Below are positions 23,865 to 33,366 of a stretch of DNA of 64,000 nt, piece after piece. Origin of the DNA: Brevibacterium antiquum. Its GTDB lineage: Bacteria; Actinomycetota; Actinomycetes; Actinomycetales; Brevibacteriaceae. A model generated the notes under the pieces. It did no database searches, was not told where the DNA came from, and saw only the letters and a list, made by a program, of their open reading frames with translations. The translations under genes and the position numbers were made by a program. The stretch is taken from the NCBI RefSeq assembly GCF_016107655.1, contig NZ_JABASX010000010.1, forward strand, positions 62,001 through 126,000, read 5' to 3'. Every line of letters starts with the position of its first letter. Positions within the stretch are counted from its first letter, which is position 1.

Positions 23865-26735
23865 CTACTTCTTCGACTCGAGCTGATCCTTCGGAAGGAT
23901 GACACGGTAACCCAGCCGGGCGTCGTAGCCGTGGATCTCTCTGGTGTCGAGGGCGGACATGAAGTCGAGCACCTCGGCGGTGATGATCTGACCGGGCACG
24001 AGCACGGGGAATCCCGGCGGGTAGGGCGTGACGAACCCGGCAGAGACCGGCTGATCCCCGGACTCGACCCGACGGCCCAACTCCTCCGGGAGGACGTGTT
24101 CGATGTTCCACCGGCGCAGCCCGGCGTAGTAGGCGGTGCGCAGGTCACCGTCGGGCAGCTGCTTCGACGGATCCTCAGCCGGCACCTCGGCGGCGTATTC
24201 CGGCGCGAAGGCGCTGAAGTCCGGAAGCGGCGGCATGATCTCGGCCGGCTCGTCGAGGGAGTACTCGGCTTGGAGTTCGTGCGGGTCGTTGAACTTCTCG
24301 GCCATCTTGACGAGGACCTCGATGAGGTAGGCCACGGCCGACCGTGACGTGCCGATGTTCGTCATGAACAGCACCGTGTTGCGGCTCGTCTTGTTGACCT
24401 GGATTCCGTAGCGGTCCATGAGGAAGTCGTGTTTGAAGGTGTCCCCGTCGACTCCGGTGCCGCTGATCTCGATGGTGATACGGCTGGGATCGACGACGAA
24501 CTCGTCGGTCGTCCACGCATGCCAGAACGTCGCCAGCCCATCGCGCAGAGGCATCGTGCGCTCGGTCTGCCGGTACTCCTCGGGGATGAGGTCGGCCGCG
24601 GTGAGCACACGGAAGGTCTTCTTCAGCAGCGGATGACGTGAGACGGCGGACGCCAGGCTCATCGCCAGATCCAGCTGCTTCTGCACGAGGGCGAAGCCCT
24701 CCATCTCTACCTGCCGGCGCCCCAAGTCCAAGGACGCGAGGATCTGGTAGTTCGGCGAGGTCGAGGTGTGCGTCATGTACGCCTCGTGGAACGAGTCCTC
24801 CGCTCCGTGGGAGAACTCCTGGTCGTAGACGTGGATCATCGAACCCTGCCGCAGCGAGGTCAGCGTCTTGTGCGTCGACTGGGTCGCATATACGCGCAGA
24901 ACCGCATCCGGCGGCGGCAGCAGCGACTCGTTCAGCCACACCTCGTCGGGGGCGGGCTCACCGGTCTCTGCATCGAAGAGACGCTCACGCTGCTCGCGGT
25001 ACGCCCTGGCATGGGCATCGGTGTCGAGGATCGCTTCGAGCCGCTCGGCCGCGACCATGGCGGTGCGTTTGCGGGTGACAGGGTGGAACCGGGCGAAGGC
25101 GAACCACGCCTCGTCCCAGAGGAAGACGAGGTCGGGCTTGATCGCCAGGCATTCGGCCATGACCTTCTCCGGGTCGTAGACGATCCCGTCGAAGGTGCAG
25201 TTGGTCAAGGTGATCATCCGGACCTCGTCGAGACGGCCGGCGGCCCGGTAGTCGAGCAGGAGCTGTTTGATCCGGTTCAGCGGCACCGCGCCGTAGAAGG
25301 CGACATCATTGAGAGGGTAGGCCTCGAGGTAGGCGGTCCTGGCACCCGTGAGCATGAGCGCATGGTGGTGCGACTTATGGCAGTTGCGGTCGACCATGAC
25401 GACCTCGTCGGGTGAGACGACCGCCTGGTGGACGATCTTGTTCGCCGTCGAGGTTCCGTTCGTCACGAAGTAGGTCCGCTTCGCGCCGAAGGCCCTGGCC
25501 GCCAGGGACTGCGCCTTCTTGATCGTGCCGACCGGCGCCAGCAGGGAGTCCAGCTCACCCGAGGTGGCACTGGTCTCTGCCAGCAGCAGATTGAGACCGT
25601 AGAAGTCGACGAAGTCACTGATCCACTTCGATCCCACGACCGAGCCGCCACGGGAGACCGGCAGAGCGTGGAAGACACCGGCCGGGCGGCGCGCGTGCTC
25701 CCGGATCGCGGTGAAGAACGGGGTGTCATAGAGGTGCTGGACGCGGCGCAGGAGAGACAGGTGGAGCTCGAACTGGTCCTCACGGCGGAAGACACGACGG
25801 AAACGATGGGTCAGGGCTCCGGCCAGGCTCTCGATGTGGGCACCGGCCATGAGGTAGAGGTCGAGCTCCGGGCGCAGACCGGCCAGAGTGTCTGCCAGAC
25901 GCAGCACTCGACGGACCGAATTGAGCGGACTCATCGGCATCGTCGGCGAGTCGGTCGTGCCCTGGTGGGCAAGTTCGATGGCACTGCGCAGATCGCGGCT
26001 GAGCACCTGCCGGGTCCGGTCGGTGAAGCCGGGGCGGATGACGCAGGCGAGCAGGTTCGGGTTCGTCAGCGCCGCCGCGACCGCATCGTCGGCGGTGGGG
26101 ACGATGACGTAGTCGTAGATGAACTGGTCGGAGGCGTTGCGCAGCTTGAGCAGGTCGGTGTGCAGCTCATCACGGCCGCCCTCCGTAGTCTCATCGACGA
26201 TGAGCACTTCGAAGCGGGGGCGTGAATCCTGACGGTCCTTGTGCTCGGCGCGCTCATCCTCGGTGAGGTCATCCTCGGCGACGTCGGGGACTGTGGTTCC
26301 GCGCAGGCGGTTGACGGCACGTGTGATCATGTCGTGGGCCTTGTCGAACTCACCGTTGGAGAGCAGCTCGGCGATGTCCTCGACATAGCGCTGCCCGAAG
26401 CCGCCCCAGTACAGTTCGATCGTCTTCAGCGACCGCAGCGAACGCCAGACCTCACCGTCGGCGGCGATCATCGAGAAGTCCCCGCCGCTGATGGCCAGAC
26501 GCTTGATCGCGAACTTCAGGTACTCCCAGGCGTCCGAGCGCAGACGCCAGGTGCTCGCAGGCATTCCCGGATCGCGTTCGAGCTGCGACTTCTTCGGCCG
26601 AGACCGAAATCCCGTCTCCGAGGAACCGCCGGCCGAGTCAGAGTCCAGCCGCTTCCGGGGCGTCCCTCCGGCCGCTGCCGGTCCAGGCATGAAAGATGCC
26701 TGTGCCGAATGGTCGTCGGAGTCGATGCCGGTCAT
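23865..26735 (-). CDS. PLP-dependent Arg/Lys/Orn decarboxylase family protein (large form)
   Basis: ATG 26735 has a perfect AGGAGG site; the product has 956 residues. After about 65 low-complexity residues come an N-terminal wing domain, then the fold-type I PLP core: YFVTNGTSTANKIVHQ, DRNCHKSHHHALML, FLWDEAWFAFARF and ATQSTHKTLTSLRQG, whose Lys (about residue 623) binds PLP. The C-terminal domain ends with a YPPGFPVLVPG segment. It would decarboxylate a basic amino acid to a diamine or agmatine. The linked racemase-family gene and the divergent ThDP enzyme hint at an amino acid pathway, but the substrate is not defined by sequence. Confidence 0.85.
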   Translation of the reverse strand: MTGIDSDDHSAQASFMPGPAAAGGTPRKRLDSDSAGGSSETGFRSRPKKSQLERDPGMPASTWRLRSDAWEYLKFAIKRLAISGGDFSMIAADGEVWRSLRSLKTIELYWGGFGQRYVEDIAELLSNGEFDKAHDMITRAVNRLRGTTVPDVAEDDLTEDERAEHKDRQDSRPRFEVLIVDETTEGGRDELHTDLLKLRNASDQFIYDYVIVPTADDAVAAALTNPNLLACVIRPGFTDRTRQVLSRDLRSAIELAHQGTTDSPTMPMSPLNSVRRVLRLADTLAGLRPELDLYLMAGAHIESLAGALTHRFRRVFRREDQFELHLSLLRRVQHLYDTPFFTAIREHARRPAGVFHALPVSRGGSVVGSKWISDFVDFYGLNLLLAETSATSGELDSLLAPVGTIKKAQSLAARAFGAKRTYFVTNGTSTANKIVHQAVVSPDEVVMVDRNCHKSHHHALMLTGARTAYLEAYPLNDVAFYGAVPLNRIKQLLLDYRAAGRLDEVRMITLTNCTFDGIVYDPEKVMAECLAIKPDLVFLWDEAWFAFARFHPVTRKRTAMVAAERLEAILDTDAHARAYREQRERLFDAETGEPAPDEVWLNESLLPPPDAVLRVYATQSTHKTLTSLRQGSMIHVYDQEFSHGAEDSFHEAYMTHTSTSPNYQILASLDLGRRQVEMEGFALVQKQLDLAMSLASAVSRHPLLKKTFRVLTAADLIPEEYRQTERTMPLRDGLATFWHAWTTDEFVVDPSRITIEISGTGVDGDTFKHDFLMDRYGIQVNKTSRNTVLFMTNIGTSRSAVAYLIEVLVKMAEKFNDPHELQAEYSLDEPAEIMPPLPDFSAFAPEYAAEVPAEDPSKQLPDGDLRTAYYAGLRRWNIEHVLPEELGRRVESGDQPVSAGFVTPYPPGFPVLVPGQIITAEVLDFMSALDTREIHGYDARLGYRVILPKDQLESKK

Positions 26736-26875
26736 ACTTGAGCCTCCTGGCGATGAAGTATCTCGATGTCGAGCGATCCCCTGCGGAATCCGTTGTGCCA
26801 AGATCATACGGCGTTGCATGACCGAATGTTCAACAGCCCACCCACATGAGACAAAAGAATGATAAGCATGAAGCC

Positions 26876-28603
26876 ATGGACAACTCCGCGCCACTTTCCG
26901 CCGGCCATCTCCTCGTCAACGAGCTCGAAGCCCACGGCGTCCAGCGTGCCTACCTGGTCCCCGGCGAGTCCTATCTCGACGTGCTCGATGGCCTCCACGA
27001 TTCGACCATCACCCCCATCGTCGGCCGCCAAGAGGGCGGAGCCGGCTACATGGCCGTAGCCGAGGGCCGCATGACCGGCATCCCCGGAATCGCCATGGTC
27101 ACCCGCGGCCCCGGAGCCTCGAATGTCATGGTCTCCGTGCACACCGCCTACCAGGACGCGACGCCGCTCGTCGTCTTCGTCGGCCTCATCCCCACCGCCC
27201 AGCGAGGTCGCGAATCCTTCCAGGAATTCGATCTGGACGGCTGGTTCTCGACGACGACCAAGAAGGTCCTGACCCTCGATGACCCGGACAAGGCCGCCGA
27301 GGTGGTCGCCGATGCCATGCACACCGCCGTGACCGGGCGGCCGGGTCCCGTCGTCGTGGGCCTGCCCGAGGAGGTGCTCGTCGAGGCCAGCGCCGGTCGA
27401 GTTCTGGCACCGCGCACACACGGCTCCGCCGCGCCGTATGCCGGCGATGTCACAGAGCTGCGGGCCCGCATCCTCCAGGCCGATTCTCCTGTGCTCATCA
27501 TCGGCGGCGAGGATTGGTCCCCAGCGACGTCGCGCAGGATCGCGCAGTGGTCGCGCGATCGCGGCCTCGGCGTGATCGGCACCTTCCGTGCCTATGACGG
27601 CATCGACCACGACTGCCCCAACTTCCTCGGCATGCTCGGCTTCGGCGCCTCCGCGGTGGCCAAGAGAACCTTCGCCGAGGCTGACCTGCACATCTTCCTC
27701 GGCTGTGTCCGCACCGATGTGGCCACCGATTCCTTCACGATCGGCACCGAGGCCAAGACCGTCGTCATCGGCCCCGACCCAGATGCCCACGGACACTACG
27801 GCAGCCTCGACCAGCACATCGTCACCTCGGTCAACCGCTTCGCCCAGGCCCTATTCACCGAGGACGGTTCGCGCGCCTATTCGGTCTCCTCGGACGGCTC
27901 CATTGATGAACCCGCCGTCGGCGATGAGCACCTGAGCGGCAACGATGAGCCGGTGCCGCTGCCGGACTGGATCCGCGAGGCCCGCGCAGAACTCGACGAA
28001 TGGCGGATGCCGGTCACCACCTCGGCGAACTCTGACTCTGCTGATGCCGGTGACGGCTTCGTCGACATGGATGAGGCCTTCGCCCATGTCAAGGAGCTGC
28101 TGCCGGACAACGCGATCATCACCTACGGGGCCGGGAACTTCTCGGGCTGGGCCACCAGGTTCCTGCCCACCCATGGGTTCCCCTCGGCGCTGGGCCCGCG
28201 CAACGGGTCGATGGGCTTCGGCCTCCCGGCCGCCGTTGCCGCCGGTCTCGTCCATCCCGAGCGGCCCGTGTTCTGCATCGCCGGAGACGGGGACTTCCTC
28301 ATGAACGGCCAGGAGCTCGCCACCGCCGCACAGTACGGGGTGAACCTGACCGTCGTCGTCAACGACAACTCCGTCTACGGCACGATCCGCGGCCACCAGG
28401 ACCGCGAGTACCCGGGCCGCGCAACGGGAACTGCTTTGCGAAGCCCCGACTTCGCGGCCCTGGCCACGGCCTTCGGCGGCCTGGGGCTGACGGTCGAACG
28501 CACCGCGGACTTCCGGGACGCCTTCGAGAAGGCCCTGGCTCATGAGGGGCCGGCCCTCGTCCGCTGCCTCACGGATCCCGCGATCCGCGGTGCCCGGGTG
28601 TGA
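26876..28603 (+). CDS. Thiamine-diphosphate enzyme, acetolactate synthase/benzoylformate decarboxylase-like
   Basis: A 575-residue three-domain ThDP enzyme. The N-terminal pyrimidine domain has VGRQEGGAGYMAVAEGRM with the cofactor-activating Glu; the middle domain spans about 190-330; the C-terminal domain has CIAGDGDFLMNGQELATA and VVVNDNSVYGTIRGHQ for diphosphate and Mg binding. It resembles stand-alone acetolactate synthase-like proteins of catabolic loci rather than the biosynthetic IlvB (no IlvN follows). It is divergent from the decarboxylase, sharing a 140-base promoter region. An alternative start is ATG 26846; neither has a clear ribosome site. Confidence 0.8.
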   Translation: MDNSAPLSAGHLLVNELEAHGVQRAYLVPGESYLDVLDGLHDSTITPIVGRQEGGAGYMAVAEGRMTGIPGIAMVTRGPGASNVMVSVHTAYQDATPLVVFVGLIPTAQRGRESFQEFDLDGWFSTTTKKVLTLDDPDKAAEVVADAMHTAVTGRPGPVVVGLPEEVLVEASAGRVLAPRTHGSAAPYAGDVTELRARILQADSPVLIIGGEDWSPATSRRIAQWSRDRGLGVIGTFRAYDGIDHDCPNFLGMLGFGASAVAKRTFAEADLHIFLGCVRTDVATDSFTIGTEAKTVVIGPDPDAHGHYGSLDQHIVTSVNRFAQALFTEDGSRAYSVSSDGSIDEPAVGDEHLSGNDEPVPLPDWIREARAELDEWRMPVTTSANSDSADAGDGFVDMDEAFAHVKELLPDNAIITYGAGNFSGWATRFLPTHGFPSALGPRNGSMGFGLPAAVAAGLVHPERPVFCIAGDGDFLMNGQELATAAQYGVNLTVVVNDNSVYGTIRGHQDREYPGRATGTALRSPDFAALATAFGGLGLTVERTADFRDAFEKALAHEGPALVRCLTDPAIRGARV

Positions 28604-28646
28604 TTGGGCCGATGAGCTCCCTCCCACCGGCTGCACAGCCACGGAC

Positions 28647-28710
28647 CCAACGGTTGGTGACTTCTGGTCGAAAATTCGCTTCGGATCGACCAGGAGTTAC
28701 CAACTGTTGG
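28647..28710 (+). promoter_or_regulatory. Twin CCAAC-N-GTTGG operators in a long inverted repeat
   Basis: Two copies of CCAAC-N-GTTGG (28647-28657 and 28700-28710) are 53 bases apart, centre to centre, close to five helix turns. They are the ends of a larger inverted repeat: 28648-28671 and 28686-28709 match at 21 of 24 positions. A 7-base-pair hairpin (28713-28719 with 28726-28732) follows and could end the upstream transcript. This fits a dimeric repressor bound at two sites, or a strong RNA hairpin. Confidence 0.45.
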
Positions 28711-28780
28711 GCGCTCGGACCACGTTCCGAGCTCACCGACACCGCGGCGGCCCCGGTCTCCGCGAAATCACACGCTCTCT

Positions 28781-28821
28781 CGCTGTAACTGATTCCTACG
28801 CTGTAACTGATTCTGACGCTG
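28781..28821 (+). repeat. 18-base tandem repeat just upstream of the amidohydrolase gene
   Basis: CGCTGTAACTGATTC occurs at 28781-28795 and 28799-28813, with a third partial copy CGCTG at 28817, all at a strict 18-base spacing. The array ends 15 bases before ATG 28836. It could be a tandem regulator site or simple replication slippage. Confidence 0.5.
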
Positions 28822-28835
28822 CAAAGGTGACTGAC

Positions 28836-30467
28836 ATGAACATCGACGCGATCTTCACCGATCTTGATGCCCACACGCTCGACCCGGCACGTCCGCGGGC
28901 GAAGAAGATCGGCGTCTTCGCCGGCCGCATCATCGGCTTCGACGAGGAACTCGACGGCGTCACCGCAGATCGGGTCGAATCGCTGGGCGGGGCCACCGTA
29001 CTGCCGGGCTTCAACGACGTCCACTGCCACACAGCTTGGTTCGGACTCACCTTGGCATCCATCGACGTCACAGCGCTGCCCGGTGGCCTGCCCGATGTCT
29101 ACGCCGCGCTCGAGAAAGCGGCCGCGACGACACCGGCCGGCGAGTGGATCAACGCCACCGGTTACGCCCACCGCGACTACGACGGGCAGTACCCGGAGCT
29201 CTCCCGCCTCGATGAGATCACCGGCGACCGGCCTCTGTTCATGCGCCAGACTTCGGGGCATGCCGCGATCGTCAACACCGAGGCGATGAAGCGAGCAGGA
29301 GTCCTCGACCCCGGCTTCAGCGACCCCGTCGGAGGCAAGGTCGTCACCGATGCGGCGGGCCACCCCACAGGTCTGGTCGAAGAGACCGCGCAGGGACTTG
29401 TCCAGGACCTCATCCGCCCCTACTCACTCGACACGATCGTCGAAGCCATCGACCTTTCGACGGCGTACTATGCAAAGGAGGGCATCACCTCCTTCGGTGA
29501 CTGCGGCGTCGCCTACGGGTGGATCGGCCACTCCCCCATCGAGGTCAGCGCCTACTTGCGTGCTCGCGAAGAGGGCAAACTGCGCGCCCGGGCCCAGCTG
29601 TTGCCGCAGGCCGATGGTCTCCACGAGATCGCAGCGAACTCCGCCGACGGCTTCGGCATCGGCCTCGATGCGGGAGTGCGCACCGGCCTCGGCGATGACC
29701 TCGTCTCGCTGGGACCCGTCAAGTTCTTCATGGACGGGGCGCTGAGCGGGGAGACCGCAGCTCTGCGGGAGAACTACGAGGGCAAGGACCATCCCGGCTA
29801 TCTGCAGGACGACGCCGAGGTGCTGCGCAAGCAGATCCTGGACACCTACGCCTCAGGATGGTCCGTCGCAGTCCATGCGATCGGCGATGCAGCCGTGGAT
29901 GCTGCGGTAGCCAACATCGTCGACGCCCAGGCCAAGTATGGTCGCCGAGCGGTCCCCAACCGGATCGAGCACGCTGGCCTCGTTCATGATGAGCACCTGT
30001 CCACCCTGGCCGACAACGGCATCGTCGTGACCCCGCAGTCCGCGTTCGCCGAAGGAATCGGCGACGGAATGAACGCCTCACTGGGCCCCGCACGCCGCTC
30101 ACTGATCTACCGCGCGAAGTCCTTCCTCAACGCCGGTGTGCTGCTGGCCGGCAGCTCGGATCGCCCCTGCGCCGACGGCAATCCGCTGCGCGGGATCGAA
30201 GCCTTTGTGACCAGAAAGACCCGCGACGGCGACATCATGGGCTCGGCCGAGGAATGCCTGAGCGCCGATGAGGCGATCGCCGCCTACACCTCTGTCGCGG
30301 CCGAGGCCTCCGGGCATGGTGCAGACAAGGGAACCCTGTCACGCGGGAAGCTCGCGGACTTCGTGGCCCTCGATGCCCACCCCGCCGAGGTGGAACCCGA
30401 GCAGATCTCGCAGATCACGGTCCGCGCCACCGTCCTCGGCGGCGATTTCACCCACGACGCCCGCTGA
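28836..30467 (+). CDS. Amidohydrolase family protein (YtcJ-like, Amidohydro_3)
   Basis: The 543-residue metal-dependent hydrolase has the entry motif PGFNDVHCHTAWFG, the metal-ligand region, YASGWSVAVHAIGDAAVDAAV, NRIEHAGLVHDEHLS, and LAGSSDRPCADGNPLRGIEAFV near the C-terminus, all typical of YtcJ-type amidohydrolases that act on N-acyl or cyclic amides. ATG 28836 follows AAAGG; GTG 28827 is an alternative. It has its own structured 232-base upstream region and is closed by a 52-base palindrome. Substrate unknown. Confidence 0.85.
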   Translation: MNIDAIFTDLDAHTLDPARPRAKKIGVFAGRIIGFDEELDGVTADRVESLGGATVLPGFNDVHCHTAWFGLTLASIDVTALPGGLPDVYAALEKAAATTPAGEWINATGYAHRDYDGQYPELSRLDEITGDRPLFMRQTSGHAAIVNTEAMKRAGVLDPGFSDPVGGKVVTDAAGHPTGLVEETAQGLVQDLIRPYSLDTIVEAIDLSTAYYAKEGITSFGDCGVAYGWIGHSPIEVSAYLRAREEGKLRARAQLLPQADGLHEIAANSADGFGIGLDAGVRTGLGDDLVSLGPVKFFMDGALSGETAALRENYEGKDHPGYLQDDAEVLRKQILDTYASGWSVAVHAIGDAAVDAAVANIVDAQAKYGRRAVPNRIEHAGLVHDEHLSTLADNGIVVTPQSAFAEGIGDGMNASLGPARRSLIYRAKSFLNAGVLLAGSSDRPCADGNPLRGIEAFVTRKTRDGDIMGSAEECLSADEAIAAYTSVAAEASGHGADKGTLSRGKLADFVALDAHPAEVEPEQISQITVRATVLGGDFTHDAR

Positions 30468-30478
30468 CTCCCCCAAAC

Positions 30479-30530
30479 ACCCGACGGCGGCCCTGCTACC
30501 TCGCGCGAGGTAGCAGGGCCGCCGTCGGGT
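30479..30530. repeat. Perfect 52-base palindrome (dispersed element, copy 1); bidirectional terminator position
   Basis: Positions 30479-30530 are a perfect palindrome with 26-base arms and no loop, centred between 30504 and 30505 (core CTCGCGCGAG). It lies between two convergent genes. The inner sequence GACGGCGGCCC and the CTCGCGC core are shared with the element at 61251-61322, and the right flank GTAGCGGTTGG matches the outer part of that copy, so the two are members of one repeat family. The left outer flank is degenerate here. Confidence 0.8.
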
Positions 30531-30544
30531 AGCGGTTGGTGGGG

Positions 30545-31906
30545 TCAGCGGGAGAAGTCGAGGTCGGTGAGGACCTTCTCGAAGACGCCCAGGCCGGTCT
30601 CGAGGTCCTCTTCGCTGATGTTGATCGGCGGGACGACGTGAAGACGGTGGTAGTTGTTGAAGGGGACGACGCCGTGTTCTTTGAGGGCCGCAACCACCGA
30701 GGCGACTTCGGGCGAGCCCCCACCGTAGGGCGCCAGCGGTTCGCGGGACTCCTTGTCCCAGACGAGTTCGATCGCCCAGAAGGCGCCGACTCCGCGGACC
30801 TCGCCGACATGCTTCGAGTTCTCCGCTATCTGGCGCAGCCGTGGCCCGATGATCTCCTCGCCGATGCGTTCGGCGTGCTCCATCATGCCTTCTTCGTCCA
30901 TGGCCGTCATCGTGGCCACCGCTGCTGCGCAGGCCAGAGGGTGGCCGGAGTAGGTGAGCCCGCCGGGATAGGGCTTGCGTGCGAACGAACTGTAGATCGC
31001 ATCGTTCATGATCACACCGCCCAAGGGCACGTAGCCGGAGTTCACGCCCTTGGCGAAGGTGATGATGTCGGGCACCACGTCGAAGTGCTCGAAGGCGAAC
31101 CATCTGCCGGTGCGGCCGAAACCGGCCATCACCTCGTCGGCGATGTAGATGATGTCGTGCTTGTCGCACAGCGCACGGACGCCGCGCATGTAGTCGCTGC
31201 CCGGGAGCATGATGCCTGCTGTGCCCGGAATGGTCTCGAGGATGATTGCGGCGATCGTCGACGGACCCTCGAGTTCGATGGTGCGCTCGAGGTGGCGCAG
31301 CGCCCGCTCGGTCTCCTCCGCCTCTGTGGCGGCAGAGAACTCGGACCGGTAGAGGAAGGGCCCGAAGAAGTGGACGACTCCGGAGTCACCGCGGTCATTC
31401 GACCAGCGACGCGGGTCGCCGGTGACGTTGACGGCGGTCTCGGTGCCGCCGTGATACGAGCGATAGCGGGAGAGGATCTTATGCCTGCCCGTGTGCAGCC
31501 GGGCCATGCGGATCGCGTGCTCGTTCGCGTCCGCACCGCCGTTGGTGAAGAACACATGGTCGAGTCCGGCAGGGGTGCGGTCGGTGATGAGGCGGGCGGC
31601 CTCCGAACGAGCTGCGTTGACGTGGGCGGGACTGATCGTGCACAGCAGGTCCGCCTGATCCTTGATGGCCTGGACGACCTTCGGATGCTGGTGCCCGATG
31701 TTAGTGTTGACCAGCTGGGAGGAGAAGTCGAGGAACGACTGCCCCTGGCCGTCGATGATGGTCGATCCCTGCGCACGGGAGACGGTCATCGGGTCAAGCA
31801 GCTCCTGCGCCGACCAGGAGTGGAAGACGTGCGCGCGATCGAGCTCGTAGGCCCTGGCGGATTCGTCCTTGATCGCTGAGATGTCTGCCTCGCTGAGCTG
31901 CTGCAC
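30545..31906 (-). CDS. Class III PLP aminotransferase (omega-amino acid/taurine:pyruvate type)
   Basis: A 453-residue aminotransferase with NIGHQHPKVVQAI near the N-terminus, FFTNGGADANEHAIRMAR, YIADEVMAGFGRTG (PLP aspartate) and ITFAKGVNSGYVPLGG with the Schiff-base Lys. The form resembles omega-amino acid, GABA or taurine:pyruvate transaminases. GTG 31906 is used, with AAAGGG upstream. Its neighbour across the palindrome is the amidohydrolase; the two converge and are not an operon. It could act on a diamine-derived or beta-amino acid; the substrate is inferred only. Confidence 0.88.
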   Translation of the reverse strand: MQQLSEADISAIKDESARAYELDRAHVFHSWSAQELLDPMTVSRAQGSTIIDGQGQSFLDFSSQLVNTNIGHQHPKVVQAIKDQADLLCTISPAHVNAARSEAARLITDRTPAGLDHVFFTNGGADANEHAIRMARLHTGRHKILSRYRSYHGGTETAVNVTGDPRRWSNDRGDSGVVHFFGPFLYRSEFSAATEAEETERALRHLERTIELEGPSTIAAIILETIPGTAGIMLPGSDYMRGVRALCDKHDIIYIADEVMAGFGRTGRWFAFEHFDVVPDIITFAKGVNSGYVPLGGVIMNDAIYSSFARKPYPGGLTYSGHPLACAAAVATMTAMDEEGMMEHAERIGEEIIGPRLRQIAENSKHVGEVRGVGAFWAIELVWDKESREPLAPYGGGSPEVASVVAALKEHGVVPFNNYHRLHVVPPINISEEDLETGLGVFEKVLTDLDFSR

Positions 31907-32047
31907 AACGCATCACCCTTTCACCATTGTTCAGGTTCGTCCGCTCATCGTAGATCAGATTCCGGTGAAACGGTCCGTCGACGAGGTGCCGGGTCTATGT
32001 CCGTGCCCCCGGGCTCCGCATCGATGGCCCCGGGTAGAGTGATTCGC

Positions 32048-32659
32048 ATGCCCTACCGCACGATCGTCGCCCCCGCCGAGACCGAGATCGAGATCAAGAA
32101 GTCGCGCTTCATCGGCTTCCTCGCACCGGTCGCCGATGAGGCAGAGGCCAGGGAGGTCATCGCCGAGCGCCGCAGCGCCCATCCGAAGGCGCGCCATCAT
32201 TGCACCGCGTTCGTCCTCGATCCGGATTCGCGCACACAGCGCTTCAGCGATGACGGTGAGCCGGCGGGCACGGCCGGGGCGCCGATCCTCGACGTCGTCT
32301 CCGGTCACCAGCTGACGTTCGTCGTCGCGGTCGTGACCAGGTACTTCGGGGGAACTCTGCTGGGTGCGGGAGGACTCGTCCGCGCCTACGGCCAGGCCAC
32401 CTCGGCGGCATTGGAGACGGCACGCGTGGTGACGAAGCATGAGCTGGTGCCTGTGCGCGCCGAAGTCGACTATGCCCAGGCCAACGCCCTGGATCGGGCG
32501 GCCGGGAACAGAGGATGGGCGACGCGGTCGCACTACGGAGCCACCGTGGTCATCGACATGATGGTCCCCGTCGCCGAGGTGGACGCGGCCTTTGCAATGT
32601 ACGCAGACGTCACCGCCGGGCAGGCAGAGCCCGCCGTCGGTGATGTCGAATGGGCGTGA
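32048..32659 (+). CDS. yigZ: YigZ/IMPACT family protein
   Basis: The 203-residue protein has the UPF0029/IMPACT signature: KKSRFIGFL, HHCTAFVLD, FSDDGEPAGTAGAPIL and VVTRYFGGTLLGAGGLVRAYG, followed by the small C-terminal ferredoxin-like domain. Its role in bacteria is unclear; eukaryotic IMPACT restrains GCN2. ATG 32048 has no ribosome site; TAGAGT (32035-32040) lies 7 bases before it, so the mRNA is probably leaderless. Confidence 0.9.
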   Translation: MPYRTIVAPAETEIEIKKSRFIGFLAPVADEAEAREVIAERRSAHPKARHHCTAFVLDPDSRTQRFSDDGEPAGTAGAPILDVVSGHQLTFVVAVVTRYFGGTLLGAGGLVRAYGQATSAALETARVVTKHELVPVRAEVDYAQANALDRAAGNRGWATRSHYGATVVIDMMVPVAEVDAAFAMYADVTAGQAEPAVGDVEWA

Positions 32660-32674
32660 TCAGTGCTGAACTGA

Positions 32675-33175
32675 TCAGTCCAGGGCTGCGATCTTTCCGA
32701 CCTGTGCATTGGTCAGCATGACGAGGTCCTCGGGACGGATTTCGATCTCGAGGCCGCGACGACCTGCGGAGACGAAGACCGAGGAGTGCTCGAGTGCGGT
32801 GCGGTCGATGACGACCGGCACAGCATGGCGCTGCCCGAACGGGGAGACCCCGCCGACCGGGTAGCCGGTGCGACGTTCGGTCTCGGCCACGCCTGCCAGT
32901 TGGGCCTTCTTCGCTCCGCGTGCGGAGGCGAGGCCCTTGAGGTCGAGCTGCCCGGACACGGGAACCAGGGCGGTGACGGGTGCGCCGTCGACCTGGATCA
33001 TGAGGGTCTTGAATACCTGGTCGGAGCCTACGCCGAGCTTGTCGGCTGCTTCGGTTCCGTAACGGCGTGTACTCGGATCGTGATCGAAGCTGTGCAGGGT
33101 GTAATCGATGCCTGCCAGGTTGAGTACACGGACGGCCGGGGTAGCCGCGCTTGTCGGTTTGGATGCCACTGTCAT
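32675..33175 (-). CDS. ybaK: Cys-tRNA(Pro)/Cys-tRNA(Cys) deacylase, YbaK/EbsC type
   Basis: A 166-residue single-domain trans-editing protein: VFKTLMIQVDGAPVTALVPVSGQLDLKGLA, GYPVGGVSPFGQRHAVPVVID and RRGLEIEIRPEDLVMLT are the family blocks. It hydrolyses mischarged Cys-tRNA(Pro). ATG 33175 is chosen because the alignment begins just after it; the upstream extension to 33367 has no family similarity. It converges on yigZ, with only 15 bases between them. Confidence 0.9.
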   Translation of the reverse strand: MTVASKPTSAATPAVRVLNLAGIDYTLHSFDHDPSTRRYGTEAADKLGVGSDQVFKTLMIQVDGAPVTALVPVSGQLDLKGLASARGAKKAQLAGVAETERRTGYPVGGVSPFGQRHAVPVVIDRTALEHSSVFVSAGRRGLEIEIRPEDLVMLTNAQVGKIAALD

Positions 33176-33366
33176 AAAGGGGTCGTGCCTCCTGCCCGTA
33201 AATCTGCGAGGACACGCGGAGCATTTCTGCCCAGGGCATTCGCCCCTGTGTTCCCGCGTCGATACGGACGGAATGTTGTATCGAATGCTGATGGGTACCC
33301 GCCCACAATAAGCGAAGTCCCGGCTCAAGCGCCAATCAATGACGGTTGATGAAGAGTCAGAAACCA

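Noticed and set aside
23094-24347. Long open frame opposite the decarboxylase and racemase genes
   Set aside because: It mirrors the reverse strand of two well-supported genes, has Asp/His/Gly-rich low-complexity composition and no motif; a typical high-GC antisense frame.
26736-26875. Riboswitch before the ThDP enzyme gene
   Set aside because: No TPP-box (CTGAGA...) or other known switch core was seen in the intergenic region.
28781-28821. Possible CRISPR array
   Set aside because: Only two to three 15-base units with 3-base spacers; no array, leader or cas gene anywhere in the window.
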